64,000 nucleotides of DNA from Maridesulfovibrio sp. (GTDB lineage: Bacteria; Desulfobacterota; Desulfovibrionia; Desulfovibrionales; Desulfovibrionaceae). Position numbers and translations under genes: made by a program. Positions 42,846 to 52,394 of this stretch are shown here, piece by piece; within the stretch, counting starts at the first letter, position 1, and the number at the start of each line of letters is the position of its first letter. The notes beneath the pieces were generated by a model. That model was not told where the DNA came from, did not search any database, and saw nothing but the letters and a program-made list of their open reading frames with translations. The stretch is taken from the NCBI RefSeq assembly GCF_963676065.1, contig NZ_OY780933.1, positions 1-64,000 on the forward strand, given 5' to 3'.

Positions 42846-42944
42846 TTTTCCGCTATTCTTTTAATAAGTACCATAAATACTACATTTGCGGCTAGTGAAA
42901 CCTTTAATTACTTATTTACATAAGGCTGGAGAAACAGAAAAAAC

Positions 42945-43001
42945 TGTTCAATTGTTTAAACATGTGTTCAACTAGAACCACAAACTTGAACACTTGAACA
43001 C
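42945..43001. promoter_or_regulatory. Cluster of TGTTCAA enhancer sites
   Basis: Two paired sites: TGTTCAA (42945) with TTTAAACA (42955-42962), and GTGTTCAA (42964-42971) with TTGAACAC (42986-42993), plus a direct TTGAACAC repeat at 42994-43001. These look like upstream activating sites for the enhancer-binding protein whose ATG is 27 bases beyond. They would activate the octaheme operon and may also control the regulator itself. Confidence 0.65.
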
Positions 43002-43027
43002 TTTATTTAAAAAAACGGCTATAAAAT

Positions 43028-44401
43028 ATGACTGAACAGGATATCGATCTTTATTTACGGGAAGTTATCGACACTATGAGTGACGGGCTGATCATTATCC
43101 GCCCGGACGGGACCATCATGATGGTCAATGACGCCCTGCTGCGCATGACCGGTTTTTCCAAAGAGGATCTGCTGAATAAACCCTGTTCCGCATTAGGCTG
43201 CGATGCCTGCCGCCGATCAAGGGAGGAAGGAAAGCAGCATTGGTGCAGGCTGTTCAAAACACGCAAGGAAAACCGCAAGAGCTGCCATATAATTGATAAA
43301 AAGGGTAATTATCTGCACGTACTCAAAAACGCTTCGCTGCTAATGGATGATGACGGCAGCATTCTCGGTGCGGTTGAAACAGTCACAGACATCACCGAAC
43401 TGGACCGCAAGGAATTGAAAATAAGGGAACTTTCCCGAAAGCTTCAGCACGAGGATAAAGGATTCTGCGGTTTTATAGGTCAGTCCCCTGATATGCAGAA
43501 GGTTTATACTTTATTAAGCAGAGCTGCCCGGTCAGACGCCCCGGTAATTATTTACGGAGAGTCCGGTACAGGTAAGGAACTGGCCGCACAGGCCATTCAT
43601 GAGATGAGTCCACGGGCAAACAAACCTTTTGTTCAGCTCAACTGTGCGGCGCTCAATGATTCCCTGCTTGAAAGTGAACTCTTCGGACATGTTAAAGGGG
43701 CCTTTACAGGTGCCTACCGTCACAGACAGGGACGTTTTGAGCAGGCCGCGGACGGTTCGATATTTCTTGATGAAATAGGGGATGTACCGCTATCCATTCA
43801 AGTAAAACTGCTGAGGGTGCTGGAAACCAGATCCTTTGAACGGGTCGGGGAAAATATCAACCTCAGCATGGACGCAAGGCTGATAACCGCCACCAATCAG
43901 GACCTGCGGGAATTAGTGCAAAAGAAATTATTCCGCGACGATTTCTTTTTCCGCATCAATGTGATCCCGGTACACCTGCCCCCCCTGCGTGAGCGCAAGG
44001 AAGACCTGCCCCTGCTGGTGGATCACTTCATCACAATGATTGACCATCTGCATCATGGAGAAGGGCCAACGCCTGAAACAATGCGTAAACTCATGAATTA
44101 CGACTGGCCCGGAAATGTGCGGGAATTGAAAAGCGCGCTGGAATACGCCGCCGTAGTCAAGGACGGCGGTCCCATTCTTCCCGAACATCTGCCGCCTCAA
44201 ATCAGCGAAACAGGCACCAGCCTCCCGAGCTCTAACCCAATCACCCAAGCTCCTGTAGCTGATGAAAAAGAAGAACTCATCAGTGCTCTCAAGCAGGCAG
44301 GGGGCAATAAAAGCAGAGCTGCCAAAATTCTAGGGGTCAGCCGGGGAACGATTCATAATCGCATGCGCAAATATTCAGTCAGGTTCGGGCTGGAGGAGTG
44401 A
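43028..44401 (+). CDS. PAS-sigma54 enhancer-binding protein
   Basis: 457 residues. A PAS domain (about 10-120) carries an unusual Cys cluster ([29 protein letters not shown]), possibly a metal or redox sensor. The AAA+ domain (about 150-385) has Walker A GESGTGKE, the sigma54-contact GAFTGA, and DEIGDVP. A Fis-type helix-turn-helix closes the protein ([19 protein letters not shown]). It is divergent from the octaheme operon and most likely its activator, responding to a substrate or redox signal through the PAS domain. Confidence 0.92.
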   Translation: MTEQDIDLYLREVIDTMSDGLIIIRPDGTIMMVNDALLRMTGFSKEDLLNKPCSALGCDACRRSREEGKQHWCRLFKTRKENRKSCHIIDKKGNYLHVLKNASLLMDDDGSILGAVETVTDITELDRKELKIRELSRKLQHEDKGFCGFIGQSPDMQKVYTLLSRAARSDAPVIIYGESGTGKELAAQAIHEMSPRANKPFVQLNCAALNDSLLESELFGHVKGAFTGAYRHRQGRFEQAADGSIFLDEIGDVPLSIQVKLLRVLETRSFERVGENINLSMDARLITATNQDLRELVQKKLFRDDFFFRINVIPVHLPPLRERKEDLPLLVDHFITMIDHLHHGEGPTPETMRKLMNYDWPGNVRELKSALEYAAVVKDGGPILPEHLPPQISETGTSLPSSNPITQAPVADEKEELISALKQAGGNKSRAAKILGVSRGTIHNRMRKYSVRFGLEE

Positions 44402-44809
44402 TCACACCTCATAGAAGCCATGTTTTCTATGAACTTTATGCGCTCTTCCGGTATTTATAGAAAAGATTATGCACTCGACACCTCTGGACTTTTCGACTGT
44501 TTTTCAGTAAATACTTTCTCAACATCGGGAAGAAGCATTCGCTATTTTCCTGCAATTCGCCGTACAACCATTTACACTGGAATCGGATGTTCCAACCCCT
44601 GATCCAGTCCAAAAGAAATCACACTGCCCGCTTACATCTCCGGACCGGCAAGGTTCATGCCTTGGGCCCGGACCGCAAGACCCGGCATCAGGCTGAGACG
44701 CGCAATATGGAATGATTAATGCGCTGACCTTTCGTTTGAATGCTGCGGATTTTTGCCCAAAAACAGAGAATACTTCATAGCGTGCATAGACAATTAACCG
44801 GAGGAATAC
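44402..44809. other. 408-base leader region of gltA without a supported gene
   Basis: The region holds a hairpin-like CATAGAA...TTTCTATG after the regulator gene (about 44410-44431) and a GC-rich stretch around 44636-44690 that could fold (CAAGGTTCATGCCTTG). A 60-codon frame at 44420-44602 has no convincing start signal. The last bases include CCGGAGGAATAC before gltA. A structured citrate synthase leader is possible but unproven. Confidence 0.4.
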
Positions 44810-46099
44810 ATGAGCGATAAGAACATTGCGATCCTTAAGTATGACGGCAAAGAATACGAATTGCCCGTAATCCACGGAACTGAGGGCGAAACAGGTATCG
44901 ACATAACTAAACTCCGCGCCCAGAGCGGCCTCATTACCTATGATCCCGGTTACGGTAATACCGGGGCCTGCACCAGTAAAATCACCTTTGTTGACGGAGA
45001 AAGAGGAATCCTGCGCTATCGCGGATATCCCATCGAAGACCTTGCCAAACATGGAAAATTTATTGAAACCGCATGGCTGCTCATCTTCGGCGAACTTCCC
45101 CTCAAGGAAGATCTGGCCCGTTTTTCCGCCCTGCTCACCGCTGAAGAACTGATCCATGAAGACCTGCGCCATCACTTTGAAGGCTTTCCCGCCCACCGCA
45201 ATCAGCCCATGGCGATCCTTTCCGCGGTTATCAACGCGCTCGGCAGTCATAACCCGGACCTCAACGACATTACCGACAAGTCCGAATTCTTTCTCGCGGT
45301 TGGTAAAATCATTTCCAAGGTAAGAACAATCGCGGCTTTCTCGTACCGCAAATCCATCGGGCGTCCATTTGTTTATCCTGACCCGGATTTGAGTTACTGC
45401 CACAACTTCCTGCATATGATGTTTTCCATACCTTACAAACAGTATGATCCGCCAAAAGAAGCTGTCAAAGCTCTTTCGCTGATCTTCCAGCTTCATGCTG
45501 ACCATGAGCAGAACTGTTCAACTTCCACAGTAAGGATGGTCGGTTCTACGCAGGCAAATATTTTCGCCTCTGTTTCTTCCGGCATCTGTGCCCTCTGGGG
45601 CAGGCTGCACGGCGGTGCTAACGCGGCTGTTATCGACATGCTCGAAAACATAAAGAACGGCGATTACACCATTGATGAATACATCGAAAAGGTTAAGAAA
45701 AAAGAATGCCGTCTGATGGGCTTCGGGCACCGAATTTACAAAAGTTTCGACCCGCGTGCGAAAATCCTTAAAAAAGCGACTCACGATCTTCTGCAGCACG
45801 GCTTCAGCGACGAACTGCTGGAGATTGCCATGCGCCTCGAAGAACGCGCTCTGTCCGATGATTACTTCGTCGAACGCAAGCTTTATCCCAACGTGGATTT
45901 CTATTCCGGCATCATCCTGCGCGCCCTCGGAATCCCGGTTGCTATGTTCCCGGTAATGTTCGCCATCGGCCGCATGCCCGGCTGGGTTGCACACTGGTAC
46001 GAGGACTACACCACACCCGGAACAAAAATTAACCGTCCGAGACAGATTTACACTGGCGAAACTCCCAGAAATTACGTACCAATAGATTTCAGGAAGTAA
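44810..46099 (+). CDS. gltA: Citrate synthase (type II)
   Basis: 429 residues, with GDTGIDITKLR-like N-terminus, EHEQNCSTSTVRMVGS, the catalytic LHGGANAAVIDML and the second histidine in MGFGHRIYKSFDPR, plus GRMPGWVAHWYED. It makes citrate from oxaloacetate and acetyl-CoA; in sulfate reducers mainly for biosynthesis of 2-oxoglutarate. Monocistronic, followed by a hairpin terminator. Confidence 0.95.
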   Translation: MSDKNIAILKYDGKEYELPVIHGTEGETGIDITKLRAQSGLITYDPGYGNTGACTSKITFVDGERGILRYRGYPIEDLAKHGKFIETAWLLIFGELPLKEDLARFSALLTAEELIHEDLRHHFEGFPAHRNQPMAILSAVINALGSHNPDLNDITDKSEFFLAVGKIISKVRTIAAFSYRKSIGRPFVYPDPDLSYCHNFLHMMFSIPYKQYDPPKEAVKALSLIFQLHADHEQNCSTSTVRMVGSTQANIFASVSSGICALWGRLHGGANAAVIDMLENIKNGDYTIDEYIEKVKKKECRLMGFGHRIYKSFDPRAKILKKATHDLLQHGFSDELLEIAMRLEERALSDDYFVERKLYPNVDFYSGIILRALGIPVAMFPVMFAIGRMPGWVAHWYEDYTTPGTKINRPRQIYTGETPRNYVPIDFRK

Positions 46100-46162
46100 T
46101 TCAAGTTAATATCGGTTCGGGCCGAATCCGGTCCCGGAGCGATGGATATACCTACCCGGATA

Positions 46163-46204
46163 TGCCCGTAATCCAGTCCCGCAAAAGGGGCTGAATTACG
46201 GGCA
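46163..46204 (+). terminator. Terminator after gltA
   Basis: TGCCCGTAATCCAG and CTGAATTACGGGCA pair around a G/C-rich loop with one mismatch, followed by a weak T-rich stretch. Confidence 0.65.
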
Positions 46205-46312
46205 AACTTTCTTATAAACGGGTTGAAGTTCAAATTATTTCAAAAAAAATGCCTTTTTTTACAAAAAAGACTTGCAATTAACAGTCGATATTTATAGAAA
46301 GTTCTTCGCCGT

Positions 46313-46399
46313 GCCGAAGTGGTGGAATTGGTAGACACGCTAGGTTCAGGGTCTAGTGGAGGTTTCTCCGTGGAAGTTCGAGTCTTCTCTTCGGCACCA
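46313..46399 (+). tRNA. tRNA-Leu (anticodon CAG)
   Basis: 87 bases, with acceptor GCCGAAG / CTTCGGC, discriminator A and encoded CCA, a long variable arm, and the anticodon loop TTCAGGG (anticodon CAG). A promoter TTGCAA (46272-46277) / TATAGA (46293-46298) has a 15-base spacer, like that of the tRNA-Ala. A terminator follows. No integrase is next to it. Confidence 0.95.
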
Positions 46400-46406
46400 T
46401 ATTTCT

Positions 46407-46437
46407 AAAAGCCGCAACAGATGTTGCGGCTTTTTTT
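46407..46437 (+). terminator. tRNA-Leu terminator
   Basis: AAAAGCCGCAAC and GTTGCGGCTTTT pair around AGAT and are followed by TTT. Confidence 0.9.
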
Positions 46438-46596
46438 ATGCCCACCCGAAATTCAACAACTACGCAACCGGGCTCGGCAATAAGTTTTCTTTTTAGCAGA
46501 AACCGAATAAAAAAATGTCCATCACTTAAGCTTTCTAATGGAAAAATTTATTCTTTCACGTATAATACACCCCTAACCTAAATTGGAGAATGTAAA

Positions 46597-47259
46597 ATGA
46601 AAACTTGCCGTAACCAAATGATAATGATCGCAATGCTGGCCGTGACCTGCTTACTTTTTCAGACCCCGACAGCACAAGCCTTCAGCCTTAATGATCTTTC
46701 CTCAACCGCAGAAACAGCCAAAAGCGCAGCCGAAGGTGCAAATCTGCTTGACCGGGCTAAAAATGTTTACACCGGTTTTTACGATTCCACAGAAAATCTC
46801 GTTGATGCCCAGACCCTGACCATGAGCCTGATCAATCCTGATGAAGGAGCCTCTTTGCTCTCACAGGCTGGAGACATCAATTCCGGTTCAACAATGACCA
46901 GACTGGCCAAAATGGTCGCTTTTTCCGAGAGCATGGATGCCGAAACCACCAGCCCGTCCCTGACTTCCAGACTGACCAAAATCATAACCACTCCGGGCAA
47001 CATAGAAAAAGCGCAGAAAGTATACGGACATGCTTCCACGGCCTATACTTCCGGCAATAATTCCGTAACTGAAGCCAAGACTCTTTACACTGAAATCAAA
47101 AATTTCATCTCATCCCCATCGGCGTCGGGACTGAGTGAAAGCCTGCTCTCCGGTCTGGGTAATTATTCTGATAAAATTCTGCCTTTCATCATTGAAAACG
47201 GACCGGCACGTGTAAAGTCAGCTGCCCAGATAGCGCAGGCTTTCAAGGGTTTTCTGTAG
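46597..47259 (+). CDS. Exported hypothetical protein
   Basis: 220 residues with a signal peptide (ending AQAFS). The mature part is low in aromatic residues and rich in Ser, Thr, Ala and Asn, with long amphipathic helices (ETAKSAAEGANLLDRAKNVY; ARVKSAAQIAQAFKGFL). No cysteine in the mature part. No family recognised; likely periplasmic or cell-surface. Confidence 0.7.
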   Translation: MKTCRNQMIMIAMLAVTCLLFQTPTAQAFSLNDLSSTAETAKSAAEGANLLDRAKNVYTGFYDSTENLVDAQTLTMSLINPDEGASLLSQAGDINSGSTMTRLAKMVAFSESMDAETTSPSLTSRLTKIITTPGNIEKAQKVYGHASTAYTSGNNSVTEAKTLYTEIKNFISSPSASGLSESLLSGLGNYSDKILPFIIENGPARVKSAAQIAQAFKGFL

Positions 47260-47339
47260 AACTTACAACTCGGGCATAAATCAGCCTTAGTTTCAGAAAA
47301 AACACATGCAATAAACCGAGTATTTGTAGATTATCTAAA

Positions 47340-47373
47340 AAATCCCGTCAGTATCTTTTACTGACGGGATTTT
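47340..47373. terminator. Bidirectional terminator
   Basis: AAATCCCGTCAGTA and TACTGACGGGATTT pair around a T-rich loop. It lies between the convergent exported-protein and metF genes. Confidence 0.9.
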
Positions 47374-47392
47374 CGCATACTGGTATTAAGCC

Positions 47393-48274
47393 TTAACTGA
47401 AGTAGCCGTCCCCCTTAAGGTCGGCTATCAATCTTTCGCACATGGCAGCCCGGTTCAGGCTGTAGATGTGCACGCCGGGAACGCCTTTATCCAGAAGGTC
47501 GGAGATCTGTTTCCGGGCAAAATTAAATCCGAATTCCATAACCGCCTCATCGCCGCCTTTTTCAAATGCCTTTTCCACCCCGCAGTATAAACCGCCGGGA
47601 ATACCAGCCCCGCAAAGGGACATAATCCTACGTAACGAACTCAGCGATTGAATAGGAAGAACTCCGGGAATAACCGGACGCTTAATACCAAGCCCAGCCA
47701 GCCGTTCAACATAATCAAAGTATAACCTGTTATCAAAAAAGAGCTGGGTCATTGTAAAGTCCGCACCCTTGGCCAGCTTAGCATTATGGAACTCCAGATC
47801 GTGAATCAATGAGGGCGATTCGGGATGCCCTCCGGGATATCCAGCCACAGCAATGCCCACATCTGAAAATTTACCGTCCACATACTCAACCAGATCGGAA
47901 GCATGCTGAAACCTGCTCCGCTCTTTCGCTTCGGCATCGGCAACACCGTCCCCTCCAAGGGCCAGAATATCGGAAACACCGCACTCCATCAGACTGGACA
48001 CAAAACCGTCGATAGACTGTTCACTGGCTCCGACGCAGGTAAGATGGGCGAGGATATCAATGCCCATATCTTTTTTCAGCATGGAGCAAATTTCGAGGGA
48101 GTTATCGTGGCTGGTACCGCCCGCCCCATAAGTTACGGAGGCGAATTGAGGATTTAATCCGGCCAATCGTTCAGCCCGCTCCATGAACCGGGGCCATGTG
48201 CTTTTATCCTTGGGAGGAAAAAATTCAAAAGAAAAAAACTGTCCCGCAGCATCGATATTCTGTGCCACCTGCAT
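47393..48274 (-). CDS. metF: Methylenetetrahydrofolate reductase
   Basis: 293 residues, the short bacterial form. FSFEFFPPKDKSTW, SVTYGAGGTSHD and a central GYPGGHPESPSL are family hallmarks (FAD and folate binding). It reduces methylene-THF to methyl-THF, the methyl donor for MetE. It follows metE by 63 bases across a hairpin without T-run (48303-48330), so both genes probably share the B12-controlled transcript, with metF lowered. Confidence 0.95.
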   Translation of the reverse strand: MQVAQNIDAAGQFFSFEFFPPKDKSTWPRFMERAERLAGLNPQFASVTYGAGGTSHDNSLEICSMLKKDMGIDILAHLTCVGASEQSIDGFVSSLMECGVSDILALGGDGVADAEAKERSRFQHASDLVEYVDGKFSDVGIAVAGYPGGHPESPSLIHDLEFHNAKLAKGADFTMTQLFFDNRLYFDYVERLAGLGIKRPVIPGVLPIQSLSSLRRIMSLCGAGIPGGLYCGVEKAFEKGGDEAVMEFGFNFARKQISDLLDKGVPGVHIYSLNRAAMCERLIADLKGDGYFS

Positions 48275-48302
48275 CTTTAATACTCCGTTTTTACATGCTT
48301 GT

Positions 48303-48330
48303 TTCCCGGACCGCAGGTACGGTCCGGGAA
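48303..48330 (-). other. Intergenic hairpin between metE and metF
   Basis: TTCCCGGACCG and CGGTCCGGGAA pair around a six-base loop; no T-run follows on the minus strand. It may reduce or stabilise rather than end the metE-metF transcript. Confidence 0.55.
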
Positions 48331-48337
48331 CTTATTA

Positions 48338-50623
48338 TTACTGATTTTTTGAACGAACTATTTCCGCCGCCTGAACCATATTCTTAAGTGCCGGAACGAC
48401 CTCTTCCCATTTGCGGGTTTTGAGTCCGCAATCAGGATTTACCCAAAGGCGTTGCGCCGGGATTACTTCCAATGCCTTTTCAAGAAGCAGAGCCATATCA
48501 TCCGCTGCCGGGATTGCGGGGCTGTGGATATCATAGACTCCCGGGCCTACTCCGTTTGGATAATTGAACTGTCTGAAGCTGCCCAGAAGTTCCATACGGC
48601 TGCGGCTGGCTTCGATACTGATGACATCGGCATCAAGCGCAGCGATTGAAGCCATTATCTCATCGAACTCGCAGTAGCACATGTGTGTATGAATCTGAGT
48701 CGCATCACCTACACAGGAGGAAGAAAGGCGGAAACATTCACAGGCCCATTCCAAATACTCAGCCTGCTCGGATTTACGTAGAGGCAACCCTTCACGCAGG
48801 GCTGGTTCATCAATCTGGATGACTTTGACCCCATTTTTTTCCAGATCCATAACTTCGTCACGCACGGCCAGTGCAATCTGACGGCATGTTTCACTGCGAG
48901 GCTGGTCATCACGTACAAAGCTCCAGCATAGGATAGTCACCGGGCCGGTAAGCATCCCCTTTACTTCACGATCGGAAAGTGAACGGGCATAATTAATCCA
49001 GTCCACAGTGATTGTTGCGGGGCGGGTGACATCCCCGAATATAACAGGAGGTTTTACACAGCGTGAGCCGTAACTCTGAACCCATCCATTGGACGTAAAA
49101 CAATAGCCGTCAAAATTTTCTCCGAAATATTCGACCATATCATTGCGCTCCGGTTCACCGTGAACCAGCACATCAAGTCCGATCTCTTCCTGGCGGCGAA
49201 TACAATCTTCAATATAGCCGCGCATAAATTTCTCATAGTCGGCACGCTTAACTCGTCCGGACTTAAAGCCGCTTCTAATGGAACGCACCTCAGGAGTTTG
49301 CGGAAAAGAGCCTATGGTAGTTGTGGGCAGCAAAGGGAAACCGAGTTCGCGCTGAATTTCTGAACGCCGTTCATAAACGGAATCACGGCGAAAATCTTCA
49401 GGCTTAAGCGCGGACACTCTTTTGGCGAGTTCGGGATTGTTTACCCGGTGGCTGCTTTTACGTCCTTCAAGAATCATACGATTCTCAGCCAACTTTTCTT
49501 CGGCATCCAGCCCTGCCGCGGCATCAGCAACAACCCTGATTTCAGTACATTTTTGCCGGGCAAAAGCCATCCACGATTTTATCTCGGCATCCAATGCTGT
49601 CTCCAATTCAAGATCAAATGGAACGTGCAGTAGCGAGCAGGAAGGAGCAACCAGAACCCGATCTTCACCGAGCTCAACCACTGCGCTCTTTACATGGCTC
49701 ACCGCTTTATCAAGGTCTGCCCGCCAGATATTTCTTCCGTCCACAACTCCGAGAGAAAGACTTAAATTATCGGCAAGTTTCTTCAGCAGCGGTTCAAGAT
49801 CCTGTGCCCCTCGAACCAAATCAACATGAAGACCGTCCACAGGTAATACTGCCGCTGTTTCAAGATTCTCGCCCAATCCACCAAAATAAACGGCTACCAT
49901 TATTTTAGTATTGGCAGCGGCCTCTTTAAAAGTGCGGTAGACAGGACTGAAAAGCCTGCGCACATCTTCCTGCAGGTCAAGAGCCAGTACAGGCTCATCA
50001 AACTGAATCCATTCACATTTATGGGAAAGATTCCTAATCAGTTCCACATATGCAGGGAGTAAATTTTCCAGTAGATCCAAACGGTCAAACTCTTTGTCAG
50101 CGCATTTACCGAGCAGCAGAAAAGTTAACGGCCCCGGAAGTACAGCCTTTACCTGATGTCCTAGCCGGACAGCCTCCTCCACCTGTAAAAGCAAAGAGTC
50201 ATCTGCCAAGGAAAATTTCTGGTTCCGGCTAAACTCAGGGACAATATAATGATAGTTGGTATCGAACCACTTGGTCATCTCCATGGCTGCTACACCGTTC
50301 TCACCGGATTCACCACGAGCCATTCTAAAATAATCGTCAAGCGAAGCTCTACCGCCTGAGATATTATATCTCTCCGGGATAACACCAAACCTTACAGCAT
50401 TATCAAGCATATGATCATAGTAAGAAAAATCACCGACTGGTACTAAATCCACTCCCGCTTTTTCCTGATTTTCCCAGTGCAAAGCACGCAACTTTCGAGC
50501 GGTTAGTGCAAGATCATCCTGTCCTGCCTCGCCCCTCCAGTAAGATTCCAATTTTTTCTTAAGTTCACGGTTACTTCCCATTCTGGGATAGCCTAAAGTG
50601 TGCGTCAGCATAATATTCTCCAT
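48338..50623 (-). CDS. metE: Cobalamin-independent methionine synthase
   Basis: 761 residues; homologues begin at LTHTLGYPRMGSNRELKK, so the ATG at 50608 is also possible. Zinc ligands are seen in QIHTHMCYCEF (His, Cys) and NPDCGLKTRKW (Cys), with DVLVHGEPERNDMVEYFGE in the C-terminal barrel. It methylates homocysteine with methyl-THF without B12. The cobalamin riboswitch upstream means the gene is shut off when B12 is available for MetH. Confidence 0.95.
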   Translation of the reverse strand: MENIMLTHTLGYPRMGSNRELKKKLESYWRGEAGQDDLALTARKLRALHWENQEKAGVDLVPVGDFSYYDHMLDNAVRFGVIPERYNISGGRASLDDYFRMARGESGENGVAAMEMTKWFDTNYHYIVPEFSRNQKFSLADDSLLLQVEEAVRLGHQVKAVLPGPLTFLLLGKCADKEFDRLDLLENLLPAYVELIRNLSHKCEWIQFDEPVLALDLQEDVRRLFSPVYRTFKEAAANTKIMVAVYFGGLGENLETAAVLPVDGLHVDLVRGAQDLEPLLKKLADNLSLSLGVVDGRNIWRADLDKAVSHVKSAVVELGEDRVLVAPSCSLLHVPFDLELETALDAEIKSWMAFARQKCTEIRVVADAAAGLDAEEKLAENRMILEGRKSSHRVNNPELAKRVSALKPEDFRRDSVYERRSEIQRELGFPLLPTTTIGSFPQTPEVRSIRSGFKSGRVKRADYEKFMRGYIEDCIRRQEEIGLDVLVHGEPERNDMVEYFGENFDGYCFTSNGWVQSYGSRCVKPPVIFGDVTRPATITVDWINYARSLSDREVKGMLTGPVTILCWSFVRDDQPRSETCRQIALAVRDEVMDLEKNGVKVIQIDEPALREGLPLRKSEQAEYLEWACECFRLSSSCVGDATQIHTHMCYCEFDEIMASIAALDADVISIEASRSRMELLGSFRQFNYPNGVGPGVYDIHSPAIPAADDMALLLEKALEVIPAQRLWVNPDCGLKTRKWEEVVPALKNMVQAAEIVRSKNQ

Positions 50624-50694
50624 GATTTCAGTGACCGCTTTAAGCGGCGGGATTTAAAACCCCTGTTATCCTAACCTGTTCGCGAGGCTAGGCC

Positions 50695-50870
50695 ACTTCG
50701 TCCTGCAGGACGTCTTCTGGCTTCCGGTAGGTTTTGACGCACGGCAGCGGCCCTTCCCATTTATTAATAGTGGTCCGCAACCATTCAACTTATTTTAACC
50801 GGTTACAGCAGCGCGCCTGCGACGGATTTTCACCGTCTTCCGTTTCCTGCAGCGTTCATAAGTCAACTTC
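50695..50870 (-). ncRNA. Cobalamin (B12) riboswitch
   Basis: On the minus strand, in order: GAAACGGAAGACGGTGAAAATC, GCTGTAACCGG, GGGAAGGGCCGCTGCC and the B12-box-like AAGCCAGAAGACGTCC. These are the conserved cobalamin-riboswitch segments. Downstream, GGGGTTTTAAATCCC (about 50648-50663) may be the switchable hairpin near the metE start. It represses B12-independent metE when cobalamin is present. Confidence 0.9.
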
Positions 50871-50986
50871 TATATATAAAAATATTGTTATATAGTGATA
50901 ACTAGATGCCAGTCATCAGCCACGAAGTCAAGAGCAAATAGAATTCACAAGCAAAACTGAAGCCGCAAAATTATGGCCGCACAAAA

Positions 50987-51015
50987 AAAAGCTGTGAGGA
51001 AACCTCACAGCTTTT
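50987..51015 (-). terminator. Terminator of the DUF4136 lipoprotein gene
   Basis: AAAAGCTGTGAGG / CCTCACAGCTTTT around a short loop, followed on the minus strand by a run of T. Confidence 0.9.
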
Positions 51016-51063
51016 AAAACCATGCAGATAATCGCCGCTTAAGTCGCGGATCTAGTATGATAC

Positions 51064-51639
51064 CTAGTCACAATCCTTAACATTAAGCTTTACACTGAAT
51101 TTTCCGGTGGCTGCCGGGAATTTCATCAGAGCGCCTTTAACCAGACACCGCCCTACAATATCGAGCCCTTCACGGTCCTTGCTTGATGCAGTGCCACGCC
51201 AGAGAAAGGTTTTTATTCCCTCATTCTCGGGACTCATAAAATAAACCCGTACAGTATTATCAACTCTTGGAGCATCGGCATCTTTCACGATACCGATTTC
51301 AGAATTGGTTTTACTGATGTAGTCATACTCGTAGGCTTCCCTCTTGTAGGTGACTCCCCTTTCCATAAAAGCCTTGGAGCCGAAATTTACCACTACTACA
51401 AAATCGGGAGACGCAGGATCATAGCGAAACCCTTTGGCCTCAAGATCAGCCTTGGCTGTATTAAGCAGATCGGCTTCAAGATCTTGTCTCGACTTACTTT
51501 TCTGCTTAAAAGTAAAAGTTTTCAAATTACTGAGATCTGTTCCTTCAGCAGGTTTGTTCTCGACATCCATATTCACATATACGCAACCGGAAAGCATCAT
51601 TCCGAGCAAAGCAAAAACAACAACTAACTTCCTCACCAT
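51064..51639 (-). CDS. DUF4136-type lipoprotein
   Basis: 191 residues. The lipobox MLSGC places it in the outer or inner membrane as a lipoprotein. The TFTFKQKSKSRQDLEADL region, GFRYDPASPDFVVVVNFG and the late TGKFSVKLNV strand are typical of DUF4136 proteins. Monocistronic with its own terminator. Function of the family is unknown. Confidence 0.75.
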   Translation of the reverse strand: MVRKLVVVFALLGMMLSGCVYVNMDVENKPAEGTDLSNLKTFTFKQKSKSRQDLEADLLNTAKADLEAKGFRYDPASPDFVVVVNFGSKAFMERGVTYKREAYEYDYISKTNSEIGIVKDADAPRVDNTVRVYFMSPENEGIKTFLWRGTASSKDREGLDIVGRCLVKGALMKFPAATGKFSVKLNVKDCD

Positions 51640-51984
51640 AATCTCCCGACCTTATTGGTCACGCCCCTCCTGAAACGGAAAGCCGCATTAAACTCTTTAT
51701 TACAATTCCCTGTAGCCTAACCATTTAACTTTTTTAGCGGCTTTAGCCAAGAATTAAAACAAAAACCACACACGGCGAATTTGCCTTGCTCAGCTCGAAA
51801 GAATAAACCATGCAAGCATGTCCGTAACCAATTTACTCATACACACAAAAATCAAGCAAATAACAATTTCAAGCAGACCATTTTAACAGGACAAAGACAC
51901 TGCGAACATCAAAATGGTATAAAAAAAATAATTCACTTTATTTTTTTTGAATCATATTGTTTCATCTTGCGGGGGAGGTACATT

Positions 51985-52335
51985 ATGAACAAATTATCAG
52001 ATAGACGTAGACAGGCAAGATTAGATCTTGATTCCATAAACAGCTTTTTCCGGCAATGTGATGTTGCGGCAAGTTCATCAGACCAAGACATGGATATCAC
52101 TATTCTGGATATTTCGCCGCAGGGGATGAAGTTCAGCCTTAACTGCGAAATGGATACCGACAGCATTAATCAGGATGATGAAATTTTCTTTCGTGGATGC
52201 ATATTTAACGACAGTATCGGATTTCTGAGCAGTCAAAAAGCTGTGACAGTCTGGCAGAAGGATTCACTTTTCGGAGTTAAATTCACCCCTGCCCTCGACA
52301 TCGATACCAACACCCTTGCCGATATGATGAAGTAG
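51985..52335 (+). CDS. PilZ-domain protein
   Basis: 116 residues from the ATG at 51985, with GGGGAGG upstream; the frame extends further upstream without a credible start. It has DRRRQARLDL (RRxxR type) and ILDISPQGMKFSL (D-x-S-x-x-G), then LFGVKFTP. A single-domain c-di-GMP receptor. Alone in its transcript as far as seen. Confidence 0.82.
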   Translation: MNKLSDRRRQARLDLDSINSFFRQCDVAASSSDQDMDITILDISPQGMKFSLNCEMDTDSINQDDEIFFRGCIFNDSIGFLSSQKAVTVWQKDSLFGVKFTPALDIDTNTLADMMK

Positions 52336-52394
52336 GCTTTTTGCCCCCCTTCCCCCTCTTCCAAATAATTTGATAAATTGGTATCTTTTCCGTT

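Noticed and set aside
44420..44602. 60-codon plus-strand frame after the sigma54 activator
   Set aside because: No ribosome-binding site or recognisable sequence; lies in a likely leader.
44519..45505. 328-codon minus-strand frame across gltA
   Set aside because: gltA has all citrate synthase motifs on the plus strand.
46313..46399. tRNA-Leu as a second integration site
   Set aside because: No integrase or element-like gene is next to it on either side.
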